Notes under the pieces: model-generated
What the model was told of the DNA's origin: nothing
Seen by the model: only the letters and a program-made list of their open reading frames with translations
Database searches by the model: none
Translations under genes and position numbers: made by a program
Shown: in pieces, positions 10,929-25,800 of the stretch
Numbering within the stretch: position 1 is the first letter of the stretch
Layout of the letters: the number at the start of each line of letters is the position of its first letter
NCBI GenBank assembly: GCA_903813345.2
Contig: CAIIXF020000007.1
Coordinates: 33,944,538-34,008,537, forward strand
Length of the DNA: 64,000 bases
Direction of reading: 5' to 3'
Source: Owenia fusiformis
Taxonomy: Eukaryota; Annelida; Polychaeta; Sabellida; Oweniidae

Positions 10929-13038
10929 TTATTTGTTAGCATTAAATATATCCCAATGTAGAAGCCATTCTCCCTTTGTTTTTTTCCACACCACAATGGC
11001 CCTGCAAAAACAAGGAGTTCAAATACTGAATACTCTTCAACCACCGCCTTGAAAAGCGAAAACTGCTATATCTTGTTTTTCTGTAAAAAGAAGTGAAGTG
11101 AAAATAAACTAAAATCTTACTATTCATTTTTTGCCAAACCATTTTAATTTGATGATATTATTTATTCCCCTGAACGAAGTTCTATAAGGATGTTCAACCG
11201 CCCACCCGTTGCGCGGTACGTCCGTTGAAAACTAAGATTTCGTTAAAATTATATAAACTGATTTTGATTTCATCTCCAAAGAACTATCTGAATTATCTCC
11301 AATAAAATCTTGGAAACTTACTTGCCGTGTTCCATGATGTTTCCCGATGGCTTGAGTAACTTGTAGGATGCGAGTTCGACCCCTAACTCACCGCAACACA
11401 TCACTTCGTCTGTACTGTTCACCAGCGTCTCTGCCCCACATGCATACGTCTTAGAGTAGACGTCTATTACGCCTGGAAATGATTAAGTTTCACTTTATTT
11501 ATACAGACCATGTCCACTGGTCTTATGTTTGTATTCTGAACCGGTATATATATGCCGATCCGGAAAATCAAATCAAAAACGACACAAATCAGCCTATTTT
11601 CAATTAATTGACTGACCTAGGTCTGTACAACGTAGAAAATACATTGAATGTCATGCTTAAACACACCGTGTCTACCTTGTCGCCCGGGTGTGGCTGGAGC
11701 CCCGGGTGGAAATATCTGACAATCTTCGCTGTACAGTTCCGCACAAGCCGGGAAGTTCTTTGCCTTATATGCGGCCATTAGTTTCTCATTTTTGGCAACT
11801 ACCACATCTTTGAAATCTGCAATCATAAAGAGATTGTAAATATATCGAGTCTCCCCAAAAGGTGAATCTCTTTTTGACAACTACATTATGTATCTTTGAG
11901 CAATAGTTAGGCCGAAAGAGATCGGTGACAAATTATTATGCGATTTTTCTCAAATTAAAAACCGCATGCCAAAATATCCAATATCAACGGAAAAGTCACT
12001 TATTTCAGTCTGAAAGAAGCCGTTTTTCCAAGTAGATATGCTTTGGTGCATTTCTTCCAATGATATCACCTCCCATGTCAAAATTATCTCCTTAAATATT
12101 ATTTAATTAATTATTAATCTACATTTACAATTACATGACTCCAACTTTTGCACCTAATTTCTAAACGATTCATTTCCCATCCACTACAACTTCTCATAAG
12201 TTCAAATCTGACTTTGGATTTGAATTGACCCTCAATGACATTGTTAATTTACAGGTTTAATAAGTATTCTTCGAACTTCTTCAATTGACCAATTTTTTCA
12301 TCTACAAGCTCTCAATGACCTTTTAAAGGTCAAAAGGGTATTTTTCGAACTTCAAATTGATATTTTTTCAAAATCAATTAGTTCTCAGAAATTCAAATCT
12401 GACTATAGATTTAAAATTCGACATTCGTCTGGAACAATTGTTATTACACATTTGTATTCATTCGCAGGTCGTGACATTTTCTCATGCTAGAGCCTAATGT
12501 TTATGAATATTTTACACTTATATTTTGCGTAAAATAGGACGGTAATTTATCTTTATTTCACTGCTCGTTGTTTCTATAAATATCAAGAAAATTGCGCTGT
12601 TATTCGTTAATTCAGAATAAGTGAAAGTTACTCCAGCAACTCTTTAAAAAGTAAAACAGACCTATTTGAAAAACTATCTTTATAATATATATAATTTCCC
12701 AACACTGACCAAGATGATTTACATTAGGCTACAGCGGACGTTTCGGCTGCTTCAAATGCAATCGTATTTCTAATGATGCCGTATAAGTTATAAGTCGCTG
12801 AAACGCCAGTAGAAATGCACTAACAATAAAAATCTAACTAAATAAAATTAATATACATGTATACTTGCTAAACTTCTGTTTGTGTACGTGTAATTTCCTT
12901 TTATTTACCTTGGCCATCCATGGTTGAAAATTTCCTCTTTGATAGGTAGCACACGAAGTTTCTCACTGATGCTCCGAAACTGCCGAACGAGTGGGATCTA
13001 ATCTGCGCACAAATCTCATCGGGCTCTGGTTGCGACAT
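10929..13038 (-). CDS. NTF2/SnoaL-like (DUF4440-type) small protein, complete, four exons
   Basis: Exons on the minus strand are 13038-12909, 11816-11676, 11472-11322 and 11001-10929 (stop TAA 10931-10929). All introns are GT..AG and the phases fit, giving 164 residues. After a 43-residue N-terminal extension, the protein reads as a cone-shaped NTF2-like fold: a helix (KNEKLMAAYKAKNFPACAEL), then YSEDCQIFPPGAPATPGRQG, a middle sheet region with GAETLVNSTDE, and a last strand pair with IVVWKKTKGEWLLHWDIFN. The last block matches the usual family ending (WKK..G.W....D..N). Such domains bind small ligands or dimerise; no substrate can be given. The ATG is the only early in-frame start in exon one. 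Introns hold dispersed repeats but no inserted coding frame. Confidence 0.85.
12180..12480. repeat. Dispersed repeat shared with 8340-8530
   Basis: Both places carry AAGTTCAAATCTGAC, TTTGGATTTGA or TAGATTTGA, CTTCAATAACCTT or CTCAATGACATT, and AAGGTCAAAA blocks in the same order. At 12180-12420 the pattern occurs about three times in a row. It lies in the first intron of the NTF2-like gene; type unknown. Confidence 0.55.
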
Positions 13039-16000
13039 CGATTAATACGACTATGCTCCTCGAATCTAACGATCTAATCCAATGCGATTTAATACATCTC
13101 TTATCCAGAGAAGGCCATTTATCACATTTTATTGAAATTCCAAAATTAATCGTTTTTCATTTAACATTCGTATGGAATTGGCAGTTTAATTATCTGTATT
13201 GAGCAATTGCTTCTATTCATGTCATTTCTGCTGTCTTGGACAATTATTCCCCAACCATGCTTAAGTTTAGCTCATGCAAATCAATTAATTAATTAATTGC
13301 ATAAATCGTTTCTCTCCCATCATCTCTCCCCTCTCTTTATCCGATATGGGTAATACACGTAGCTAAAATAAGATATTAATAAAGCTCCAAAATAACTGCT
13401 TAAAATCGAAGGATTGCTTTACTAAAGAATTTCATATCGAATTAATCAATTCATTCAAATCGCTCAGATGATCTGATATGACTTTTAATATATGCCAATA
13501 AAAAGAAGGCAAATCCCAGAAATAGATCTCAGTGTAGGTTATGTTTTATTTCATTATTTTTTAATACTCTTACATCCAAGCAAGAATCAATAATATCCCT
13601 CAAAATCAGATTTTTAATTACAATCGCTAACATTTCAGTTGTACAGAATATATTTCGAATTCATTTTTATGTATCATTCCCATCGTCGATCAGAATCTCG
13701 GACTTTTGGTCCTTGAAATTCCCATTTTATTATGATTGAATTTTCTTTTAAACACTTCACAAATGATGTGTTTGTGTTTATATTTTTGTTGTCAATTGCT
13801 GACAACGAGAATGTGCTAATTGGTATTTTATGAGTGTTTAAAGTTTAAGTGATGAGATAGTACAGCAAGTTGTGTTAAATACATTGGCAAAGTACAGTAC
13901 TGTGTCAGGGAAATAAATTAGATCTCTTATTAGGACAAATGAAAATATAGAATAACAGAGAAAAGCTATTAACTCTACAAAATGCAAGCATTATTTACAG
14001 ATTGACCGATAATTTTCCATCTGACAAAGGATTTATAAACGAAAAAGATGCACGTGATTGGATTAATATTTGGTACGTATACGATTCATTAATATTTGGT
14101 ACGTATACGATTCATTAATATTTGGTACGTATACGATTCATTAATATTTGGTACGTATACGATTCATTAATATTTGGTACGTATACGATTCATTAATATT
14201 TGGTACGTATACGATTCATTAATATTTGGTACGTATACGATTCATTATTTTGGATTAATATTTGGTACGTATACGATTCATTAATATTTGGTACGTATAC
14301 GATTCATTAATATTTGGTACGTATACGATTCATTAATGTATACGATTCATTATTTTGGATTAATATTTGGTACGTATACGATTCATTAATATTTGGTACG
14401 TATACGATTCATTAATATTTGGTACGTATACGATTCATTATTTTGGATTAATATTTGGTACGTATACGATTCATTAATATTTGGTACGTATACGATTCAT
14501 TAATATTTGGTACGTATACGATTCATTAATGTATACGATTCATTATTTTGGATTAATATTTGGTACGTATACGATTCATTAATATTTGGTACGTATACGA
14601 TTCATTAATATTTGGTACGTATACGATTCATTAATATTTGGTACGTATACGATTCATTATTTTGGATTAATATTTGGTACGTATACGATTCATTATTCAA
14701 CTTCAAAAATGCTAAATAGATTTCAATGAAAATTGAGCTAATCTGCAAAAATGTGTATATGGCTATTCGGAAGTTTTGAATCTATAGCCATTTGAAATCC
14801 AGCAGCTTGATTTCAGCAAATGTTGCCGGTGCCACTGGCCACGGTGCCTCTCTCTTTGGGGTGTTATATCTTGGGTTTCCCTTGTTTTTGGATTACGATG
14901 TAAGCTTACGTCCAAGCACATATCAATAATGACAGTTTAAACAAAAGATAATCAGATTGATCGGACTCTTTGTCAATGAAAATGCAATTTACTCATGAAG
15001 GTACTTTTCAAGATTACTCATTGCAAAATCATCAATACGAAGCTTTTTGACAGAATGACACCATTTGTCTTCATGGTCAGAAAATCACCATAGTCAAAGA
15101 TAGCAGTTTGAAGTCGGCTGCATAATCCTATGGGCTCCTTTACTTCATCAATTTTCATGGTCGACAAGGTCGAGACTGGTTCTTACAGCGTATCACCATA
15201 TAAACATTATATTTGCAATACTGAATCGAAAGCGAACTTATCTTAACTTTCTATCCGAAGGCATTTAACTTCTTTAGTATGTTCAAATACATTATAACGC
15301 ATTCCTGCAACAATACAACAAAGAAAAGAACAATAGTTTAACAACTACTGAAACCTTTGACAGTTGAAGGTTATCACAAAGGATAAAGATGACTTACAAA
15401 AGAATAATTTAAACAGATGCAGGGATATATGAATATGGTACATATTAGAGTGTGTTATTATTCAAATTGATAAATAACGTACATAAATAATTAACATGAC
15501 AAAGTGAATGTTATTATACGTACGGGTAGCCCCTGGCGAAGGTTGTAAATCAAATAAGACTTACGTACTCATGCCCATTTTTGAAATGAAAATATAGTCA
15601 TTGAATCTATTTTTTATTGTTATACAACTATCCGTGGATTTTGGTTCCTCAACTACAATGAAACAGCTTTTGTGTGTGTGCCTGCCTTATTTATGAGTTA
15701 TTTTATGTACTTTTTTTATTGTGCGAATGTTTAGTTAAAGTAAAAGAGTACTGTGGCCTATATATTCGCATTAAAGCAAATAACAACTGAACTGTGGTTT
15801 CTTTTCTTCATCATGTACATGTGTTGTACTCGATCATTCAATATCATCGTCCCAAATAACTAATAAGATCAAAGTTGCTTTGCATTGCAGCAGTTAAATA
15901 GTTCTGCAGTTTCTCATTTTAACATTTAACCCTAATGCCTGCAGGGGGTGGAGGTCAATCCGCCCCCCCCCCCTCTCTCGATTTTTCAAGAGTACTTTTT

Positions 16001-16826
16001 GCAATAAATGTTTGCGTCTCCGTAGTAACTAGTAGCATTAACTATACACCATTTTGGTGTAAAACCCAAGGTGATTGGGAGTAGAGGGGCAAAGTTATGA
16101 TAGTTTGAACTTAATGCCAATAAAATTGAAATTCATAAAATATTGATTGTTACTTCATGAAATACAAAAATATGATTATTGCTCTGTTTGATAGATCATT
16201 TAGCATATTGAATTTTCTTTCCAATATGCTTTGTTTCATGAAAATCAAGCCACTATTGCCTATGTTATGAATGATTATGCATTTTCCAAATTTTAGATAA
16301 TTGTTTTTAATCTCCCCTACCCCCAATTTTTCAATTTCAGGTTTTCGATGTTTGTGTCGTTGCTAGGTGGTTGCTAGGCAACACCATGGACTGAAATTAC
16401 AATTCCAAGTCATACATATGCATACCAAATGACTGATTGGCGTTTGCTTTACATCTTGAAATATGAATGCTAAAGACAAAAACAATTGAAATTAAAATTG
16501 CTGACTATTCCATTTCACGTTACATTGATTTCGCGGATTTCGAGATAACTGCTATTTTTGAAAGCGTATAACTTTAGCTTTTATCATGCTTTTAGTTATT
16601 ATTTGAAAATTGATAGATTATTCTTTAAGGCAACGAAGCACTTTTTGGCACCAAAAGCTCTCTTTTAAGAAGTAGAGTCGAACGAATGCAAATGGTACTT
16701 TATATCTTTTTATGTCTACTTAGACGCTAGTCATGCATTGTACATGTGATAGTGCATGGTTATATACCGCGTTCTGTAATCGTTGGATCTGGATTACATT
16801 TTACACTTGTTATATTTCTAATTTAG
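13039..16826. other. Region between two divergent genes
   Basis: The NTF2-like gene reads leftward from 13038; the SEA-domain gene's first recognised exon starts at 16827. The region holds the 26-bp satellite at 14060-14695 and AT-rich DNA. The start exon and signal peptide of the SEA gene should be in this stretch, but I could not identify a convincing ATG exon with a matching donor. Confidence 0.5.
14060..14695. repeat. 26-bp satellite with higher-order structure
   Basis: About 23 units centre on GGTACGTATACGATTC, joined by ATTAATATTT. Every three to seven units the array is interrupted by ATTATTTTGG, sometimes with a shortened unit ATTAATGTATACGATTC. The interruptions recur in ordered blocks, so the array evolved by amplifying multi-unit blocks. 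The core TACGTATACG includes the overlapping palindromes TACGTA and CGTATACG. Confidence 0.92.
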
Positions 16827-19800
16827 GATTATTCTGGAATTCTGAGTTGCTCCTGTCAGCTCATGGTCACAATGTTGCACTTAAATCTCCAATTAAAGAA
16901 CCCAACACACAGGGTCTAGATATAAACGTTAACTTCACTCTGAAGATGGAAGTTGCTGGTGTACAGGAGAAGGACATCAACGATGAATCATCAACAGTCT
17001 ATGAAGATCTAAAAGAGCAAATCCAAACGGCAGTAAGTTTTTCTTGAAACGCACGTTTAGATCAATAATCCTTCCTTGCTTGCTGTTCAATGATTCCTAC
17101 ATGCCAAAATACGAACATAATAAGCAACTATAATCTATACATTCTTTGAGGAAATCATGCGGATAATGTGCAGCCCGTCCTTTGTTTCAGGTCTATGCTT
17201 ACCTCATGACCCAAAGCATAGCTGATTTAGTAAAAGAAGTACAAGTGACAAGATTAAGGTGAGTTGCAATATTGTCTGAATTCGAAGAGATTGTCATTCT
17301 CTTTGGTATAAGGTATACAATTAGATAAACGTTTTTCGCACAGTCTTTTCACTCCTTCCACTCTCTAAAATCTTGCCCAACAAAAGAACGTTTAATACAT
17401 AGTTAACTTTGAATGGTCAAGGAAGATATAATACAAAATGGTTATTTCAATAGGCACTAAATATACAGGGTGAAAGCGAGCCCTGCAACTGGCCATATTT
17501 CCCGTATTACTTGCAGGAATTATTTTTTATTTTCACATGCTGTAGAGGAAGGTCTAAAATTTATGTTGGTACCATACATTTTTCTTAGTCTTGAAATTTG
17601 CAGAAATCATAAGCCCTAACCAAACATTACTGAAAATGGACAAATTGTGATTTTCAATATCCGCGATTCTTCAACCCTTTAACACCTTTCCCCTGAGAAT
17701 TTTTTAAGCTGCAGTCTTAAAGAACTAATATCTTCTGACTTTGTTCAATTTTAAATCTTGCATATTATGGCTTAAAACTAGCATCCTACATTTGTTAGTT
17801 GCAAAGTTATTGTGATCCAAAGAGATGTGCTAAGCTTCCACAGACGAAAACATTTTCCAGTGAAATCATGAACATACCCCTATATGATCTTGAAATGTCA
17901 ATATCTTCATAAATCATGGACCAATTCTAATGATATATGGCTCAAAACATTGAATATTGAATTTTCTTTTGATTTTTTAAAGATATTTGATGAAGAGGTT
18001 ATCAGATTCCTGGTCACAGGGGGCAACTTCCTTCCATAAGAAGCCCCCCTCTAACTGTTGGTGTAGGTAATATACCCCTGAACTGTTGAACAGTTAAAAA
18101 TGCTTCAAAACGATCAATGAAAGTGTGAAATGTGTTTTCTGCTTGAATAGTGTCCCCTTTGTCATATGGTAGGGTTTTAAACTTGTATCTCTAACTGAAA
18201 GCTGTTTAACATCATCCAATGTGTTTCAACAATTTCCGTGAATCACATTTGTAAAATTTTGTACAATATCTAATTTCCATGCATGTTTGTTAAATGCTTG
18301 TAATTTTTTCAAAATTTAAGACTGAGAATAAATTATGACATCAACCAAAATTTTAGACCTTTCTCTACAACATGTGATAATATGAGCCAATTCATGCATG
18401 TATTAAGAAAATTGTAGCCTGTTGCAGGGGTTCACTTTTTTTGGACCACCCTGTATACTTTTTGTTAGTATTTATCCATATAGTTTGCTAATATGTGCAC
18501 CAGCTGATAAAATAAGCATTCCATTTAGGTGGGGAAGTGTCAAAGCTGATGTCACATTAATTCTGGATTTCCATCAGGGCCTACTATGGTGGCCACATAA
18601 TACAATTGAGAGCTTGCTGGCTGCTTCGCGGAATAGTTTTCTAGCCCTCTTCGTCCTTCCGGTCGAGGGCTATCCCACTGTCGTCGACTTGCACTATTTG
18701 TATAATCAGGGGGTGCAACTTGAAAAGTGTAAGTTCAGTTATGTAATTTTGAGGACGCTAACAGGCTATACATGAATATCCATGATAGGGGTCCATGGAT
18801 TATCACATTGTCCTTAGGAAGTCAACACACTCAACACATCAACAGCAACACATCTACTGTACTCACCTGGACTGTCTAGGTGACTGTGTTTAAAGTAGCT
18901 GTCACATATCATAGTCGTGTCGGTTCACCGTTCGCCACCGGGTGAATAAATTTGGGCAGATGGCGATGTACGGCATGGATACACGGTGGGACGTTACCCG
19001 TTACGTTCAGGGAACTTTGCCATCATTGTACCGACAACCACCGTTCGCTGCCGAACGGTATTCGGCATGCTCAATAATCCCGCCGGGTACAGATTGCTAG
19101 AACTCTACGAGTACGGTAAGCCTGGTACCCCAGGCCAGTGAGAACCCAATATACAGGGTGGGCCAAAAAATACCCAAGTTTAAAGATGAATGATTCATAT
19201 GATATATGTTAAACCATGCTATGTATTCTATATCATTTGAAAGATAAATCATTTCCTAACAAAATGACACCATCCAATTTAAAATTCTTTGTTTTCTCGT
19301 GGATTTAGAGACTAAAAGTGACACCAGGGCTGCCGTGAGCGACCAAAACTTAAAAATTGTAAATTCACAAAGGACCTTACACACTTCTTTGGGATCTCCC
19401 CATGGGAAAAAAATAATTCATCTGATTTTTCAAAATGAGTATTCTGCTTCAATTATTACATTTATATGCACACTAGTATCTTGTTGACCTATATTCAGCA
19501 CTGTATTGATGTATAGGCCACTTATTAGGGTCATAATTCAATCATGAAGTGTAGAGGCATAGATTCCAAACCGGGAGTATTTTTGTGTCTGTCAAAATCC
19601 ATTTACATCCTACGCATCCCTGCATCTTATCCAAATATGTTACTACATAATGAAATATAATAGTATAATCTTTAGTTTTACAAACTTTTATGATATTTGA
19701 TAAGTGTAAAAGTTGTTTTTGGAGCATTTTTCTATAGCCATTTTGTAGGGGAAAAAAATGATGAAAAAATGTACAATCTTTTAATTTTAAGTATGACCTG

Positions 19801-22800
19801 AATCGATTGCAAACTTCATATTTGCACATTTGATGAGATAAACCATTTGTGTCGTATTGTGAAATTATTAAGTTTGCAATCGATTCAGGTCATAGTGTAT
19901 TTTTGGTATTTCTGTGATAATCAATGGAAACCAATGGCCTCTATTGGGATCTGCTGATATCCTCATGTTAAGTCAATGGTGCACAGCCCCATGTAGGTCA
20001 ATACAACCTTACTGAACGAAATGATCCCTATCTCAGCTTATGTGTGTCCGAGCACTTTAATATTTTCCAAAGTATTATATGACATTTCATTCTTCATGTT
20101 ACACCTACGAATGATTCATTTTGACCATAGGGATATTTGCCAATAATTGCACCTTGTCCTTTCCCCCTATTGCAATCACAGCTGCATTCAATTATGCTTG
20201 ACTGAATCATCATAAATTAAGAGTAAGACACAATTGATAATTAGTTAAAATATATATCAGTATTATTGCTGGATTGTGCACTATATTTGTATAAATGTGC
20301 CTCTTTTGAAGGTGCCAAAGTTCAAATTTCCCTCGATTTTCCACAATTTGGAAATCTGCAGTGAATAATTTTTTGGTCACTCATGACACCCTTGTTGTCA
20401 ATATTAGCCTCTAGCTCCACAAGAAAACAATGGGTTTTCAATCAGATGGTGTCATATTGTTAGGAAATGAAATACGATACATGGCATGGTCTAACGTTGT
20501 ATCATACGATATTCATCCTTAAACTTGGGTATTGGTTTTTTGGCCCACCCTGTACAATGTAGAAACTAAAGGTATAAACTCGTTCAAAAACAAGCACAAT
20601 GCAGCCGTCGCTGGTTCATCCAGCTGGTTCATTACCGTGTTGGATTCTTTTTTTCGATAAACGACGATCGGGCCCGTTCAGCCCACACGGCAATACGTGA
20701 CAGTTACTCAAGGACAAGCTCGATCTCGAACTAAATCTCTTAAAAACGTGTAGCTCAACCTCACTATTGCTATACATACATGTAGCATAAAAAAGCCTCG
20801 TCGTCAGAATAAAGATGTCACTGGACGAAAACTCGAGGCAACACGAAATTCAACACTTGATACTTTTATTAACTTTGTCAATGGTGAAGGAATCTTGATG
20901 CTCTTCTTTGCTTGAGTTGTATGCGGAAAGTAGTGTTCTTCAATAACATCTAAGACTTAAAATCCATTAGACCAATCCAAGAATCGATCAAGGTTTAGTT
21001 TTTTTTTTAGTTTTTTTTATTTATTTATTTATTCATTCAGTAAGCTAAGTTTTGAAATACAGACAATGAGCGGGTGACACAAATTGTGTATATTCCAGAC
21101 AGGGTAGTTAGTTGCCTACATAGAAACAGAGGGGGATAATTGTGCCAATTATGACTTTAAATCAATTTTAAATAACATACATTTGTTTGGATTACATTTA
21201 AGCTCACCCTGTATTTGAAACGTTGGCAGTCTTGATGGACATGATGAACTTTGCTTGTGCCATATTTCAAATAGCTCTCAAATTGTGAGTCAGTATTGAC
21301 ATTTTATTTATGTGTTGCATCTTCGTGTCACTCGTTACATAATCAAACAGTTCGTTCTGCTGCAGTAGACTCTAGTACAAGCCCGAGTACAAGATGCAAT
21401 ATTCAAACAATCATCCTCATTACCAGTCCGACTTTTGAAAACTACACCTATTTTATTTCAGCTCTACAGCTATATCAGAACTACTGTCTGTCTATGGACA
21501 ATTTATGTGATTTGGGATATACCTGCAGTCAGACTTCCTTAGATGACATCTCCAGTGTTACCTGTCAACACCTCTGTCAGACACACGTGTGTGACATTGG
21601 CGAAAATGGCCATTGCGTCTTAGATGGCAACTTAACCCCACTTTGTAGGTATGTGATTTTGGAAAACTTTCCTGAACGTATTGTTTGACTAAAAACATTT
21701 CTATAAAAATACCTTAATTGGTATGCAAATAACTTGGGTTTCTTGAGCTATATTTATGAAGAAATGGAAGATGGAATAAGTCCCTCATTTTAAATGTCAG
21801 TGGCACTATCATTGTCTCGTCAATTTTGGATTTATTTTCAAAATTTATGTCTATCACATTTTTTATCGAGAGATAAAATGACTCCAAGATAGCCGATAAA
21901 ATGCAATGGCCAGGCTCCCTTAGTTTCTATCACGGTATCTGTATATCAGCTTTGGAGAAGTTATCGAATACAAGACTAAAAAATTAATAGAGCAAATAGC
22001 ACAAGTCTTTGGGATAATTTAAGGAATGAGGTTAGGGTCATTATTGGTACTTTTATTCCAGATGTGACGACCATCATTCTCGTATAGGTGGCAACTGTGT
22101 CTCCAATAATGTGATCATTGGCGTGTCAGGCGCTGTCATTGGGACATTACTCATCATTATAAGTCTCTTCGTAACGTACTGCGTCTGGAGGCAAAATGTC
22201 AGACGAAACAGAATCAAGCGAATCTCAGGGTAGTTCTGAAAAATTATCTTCAGTCATTTCCTCTTTAAGCAAAATTATGTACAGTGAAATCTGCTTTAAA
22301 GTATACCTTTCTTGAATTGGGAAACGCTTGCATATCATGAAATAGTATGTTGCAACATAAAAATTGTTATGCGTAATACACCGCTTGGTTTTTTGACGTT
22401 ATTAATATTTTCTATACTTAGATACATGTCAGCCCGGAATGAGTCAATTCGTAGATATATGGAAATAGATAAAGAGCTGAAACAAAAGGAAAAAAACATT
22501 GAAGATTCCCTTTCACAAATTGATGGAAAAATCTCGGATCAAAATGACGACCACGACAAGATCACAGATACAAACGAAACAGATTTAAAGTCTAATGGGC
22601 ATACTAGCAGTAAAGATGGTGCCGATGAGAACGATGCTCCCGAGTGCGATATGATTGGCTCATGGGCGGATTACGTCGATAAACAAATGGGCCTAGAATC
22701 TAAGCCTACAATAAAAGAACATTTGACCATAAGAGATGGGCAAATATTAATTAACGAGGGTGTCTTCAATAGGGTAAACTACAGTGCTGATATATAATAA

Positions 22801-25800
22801 TTAAGGGTGCGTTTTCAAACTAAACAGAGTGCTCCTATCAAAATGAATTTGCCTACATACCCCTGAGACTATTATCTGATAGATAGAATGCACAAATAAA
22901 ACAAAAGTTTTGCTATTATAGGTAAAAAGTTCTCTTGAAATTTTGGAGTGATTTTACCTGTTAATTCTGTCCATGGTCCGCCATTTTTGCGGAAGTTACA
23001 CTGAAACGCAAACTCCATGAAACGAAACGAAATCACTAGAAAAAACATGGCACACATTGCGCGCATGTGCAGCAAAGTTTAGACCAATCAGATTATTTTG
23101 CGCATATGAATTATTTGCTTCTGAGCACTTACAAGCTTACCACAATAAACAAACCTGGCAGAGACTACCCTTAGCCTACTCCATTTTGGCGAAATTTCAG
23201 CTCAAACTCGTGACAAATGCATTATACATACGCTGGTGTGAAGCCTTGGAGACACTCATTTTGGTAAATATGATTTATGGGGTATACTTTTCTACAGTTT
23301 GTGGGAGTTTGGAACATTAAATGTTAAAATTCAAGAAAATATGCCAATTAAACGACTGATCAATTAATATATACCAGCACTGTATAACTATAAATATACT
23401 TGTAAATCTGATTTAGAAATTAATGAAGTGACATTACATATGCTTGAGTCAAATTTGCTCAGATTTCGATCTGCGCCTGGCCGATTGAGTATTTTGTTCA
23501 AAGCTATATGCAGTTTTGAACAAAATATTCATCAGCCGGGCGCCGGTGTGAAAGAAATGATGGTCCCCCAGGGTTTATGGTCCCCTTTCTTAACGGCCCT
23601 TACTGGCCCTGATTGCGTATAAGATAATGAGGAAAAGAGTTGTATTTAGGTCACCATATAAATCAATGGAGAGTAGGACCATAATTTGATAGGACATCCT
23701 ACCCTTTTACACCGGCGTTGAAGATCAGAGCAGATGTGACCACAGCATTAGTCATATGCATCCCAACGGACGATATTCGGTAGGGGTATATAAAGTGAAG
23801 CCCTCTGTACGTCCGTCAGTCAGTCCGTCCGTCCGTCCATCTGACTGGAAGATGACTCAAATACTAGTGAATAGATTTCCTTAATATTTGGTGCAAAGAT
23901 GTATATTGGTGAACAGTTTTAATCAAAAAAATTCAAGATGGCCGCCACTTTAACAATGGCGGGACTTTTTCGCGAAAGGTTTTTCATTTTAAACCCAAGT
24001 AATAAATATTATTGTTTGATATTTTGGTAGTATATTCACAACATCTATCCATTTCACATACATTCCGTGTTTTTGACCCTTTCCCCCAGGGGCTGCGTAT
24101 GGGGTAGGGAAACAGGAATTTGCGTCAGTTGAGAGAACTTTCTGAAGTATAACTTTATACTCAAACGAAAGGAATTTTTTTATTATCCCTTTTTTATTCA
24201 TTGAAAAAACATTTTAAAGCAGTTACATTAACATATACAATATACATAATATCATAGGAGTCACACAATTTTCCATCATATTCTTTTTTGAATTTTGATT
24301 AGATTGCAAATGCTGTATCGTTTTTCTGATTCGGGCCTCGTAAAATTCAAATTGACCGCCTAAATTTCGCAATAATTTTCTCATCTGTTCAAAGAATTAT
24401 ACTCAAATGGAAGGAATTTTATAGTAAATCACAATCATGGTATTTTTCTGATTTGTGAAAATTCAAAATGGCTGCCTGGAACACTATTATTTAATATATC
24501 TGTTAAACGTATCGTTACACTATACTATATTATATCTCAAATATAGTATTGTTTTTCAAGATTTGTGCCTTGAAACTCCTAAATGGTCACCAAAATGCTT
24601 AAATCGGTGGAAATACTGATATATTAAATATTTCTAATGTTTGTCTTTTACATCTGCCAATTTAATCACAAGGGTAGACATGGTAGAGTCATATCATATC
24701 ATATCAATATTTATTTCAAGTCGGATAATTTTTGTACAATAAACAGTAGATGGTAAATATTACATTGTGACACATACAGATTCATGGACATAGTGTTCGT
24801 TGGAATTTGCTACTCCGTGGAGTTCCGTTTCTAGCTGATCTTGTTATTCTTTATGACATCAGACTATAAAATATATCTGTTGTTTTAATAGTAGGCTATA
24901 TTTAAGGAATAAATAATGATAGGCCATTCAATATGGTGAAATTCAGCACGAGTTGGACAGAATGTTGTACAAAGCACGAACCGAAGGTGAGTGCATTTGT
25001 ACTAACATTCTGTCCAACGAGTGCTGAATTTCACCATATTGAATGGCCTATCATTATTTATTCCGATTCAAACATAAAAATTAGTAAAAGCCGTGTCTGT
25101 GGAACGGGCATGAAGGAAGAATACGCATGCTGTCAAGATTCTGAAGTCGGCCGGAAAAATTTTAGAATTTGTTTGGGCTGTTCTATTTTACTCCCCGTTT
25201 TAGATTTTATACGGTGTATGCAAACATGGGGTGTTGATAAAATAAAAATTACGAAGGGAGTAAAAAAGAACAGCTATCCCCGGACAGAGCCCCAGATGTG
25301 CAGCTGAGATGTGACGTCACTCAAAACAATGCAAATTGCAGATTGAATAGAGCATGGTCGTGCATCTATGGAGAATTAGAGAACGTTCTATATTGGCTAT
25401 GCTGCATTCTGATTGGTTGAGAAATTCAAATAGAGCACGGTCATGTTTGAATGTGCGATAAAACACCTTCAATTGCTACAATTTCAGGGATTTAGAGATG
25501 AGTGTGAGAACCCTGAAAATAATACGAACCGTTTGAACAATGATTCCAGTGGCACTGATGAAGACGAAATTGACATGGTAAGGGACATTGATAACAAACA
25601 GAAACATTGGATAACTTAAAGTGTGTGCGAGATTCGAGCCTTTTTAAAATAAGAGGACAGTGTTTTTATTGTCATCATATGTAAAACGATAGGTCATGGA
25701 CATGTTTAAAATTCGTTACCATTTTTACTTTATTTCTATTTGTACTAACTACAGTGTAGTATTTCTATTTGCAAAGATTTAAAGATCTTCTACATTGCAT

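Noticed and set aside
14060..14695. CRISPR-like regular array
   Set aside because: Units are directly adjacent with no unique spacers and the setting is eukaryotic; it is a satellite.
18422..18775. Single 117-residue protein starting at 18422
   Set aside because: The first part is transposon end and intron. Only 18529-18728 is an exon, proved by phase with the SEA exons on both sides.
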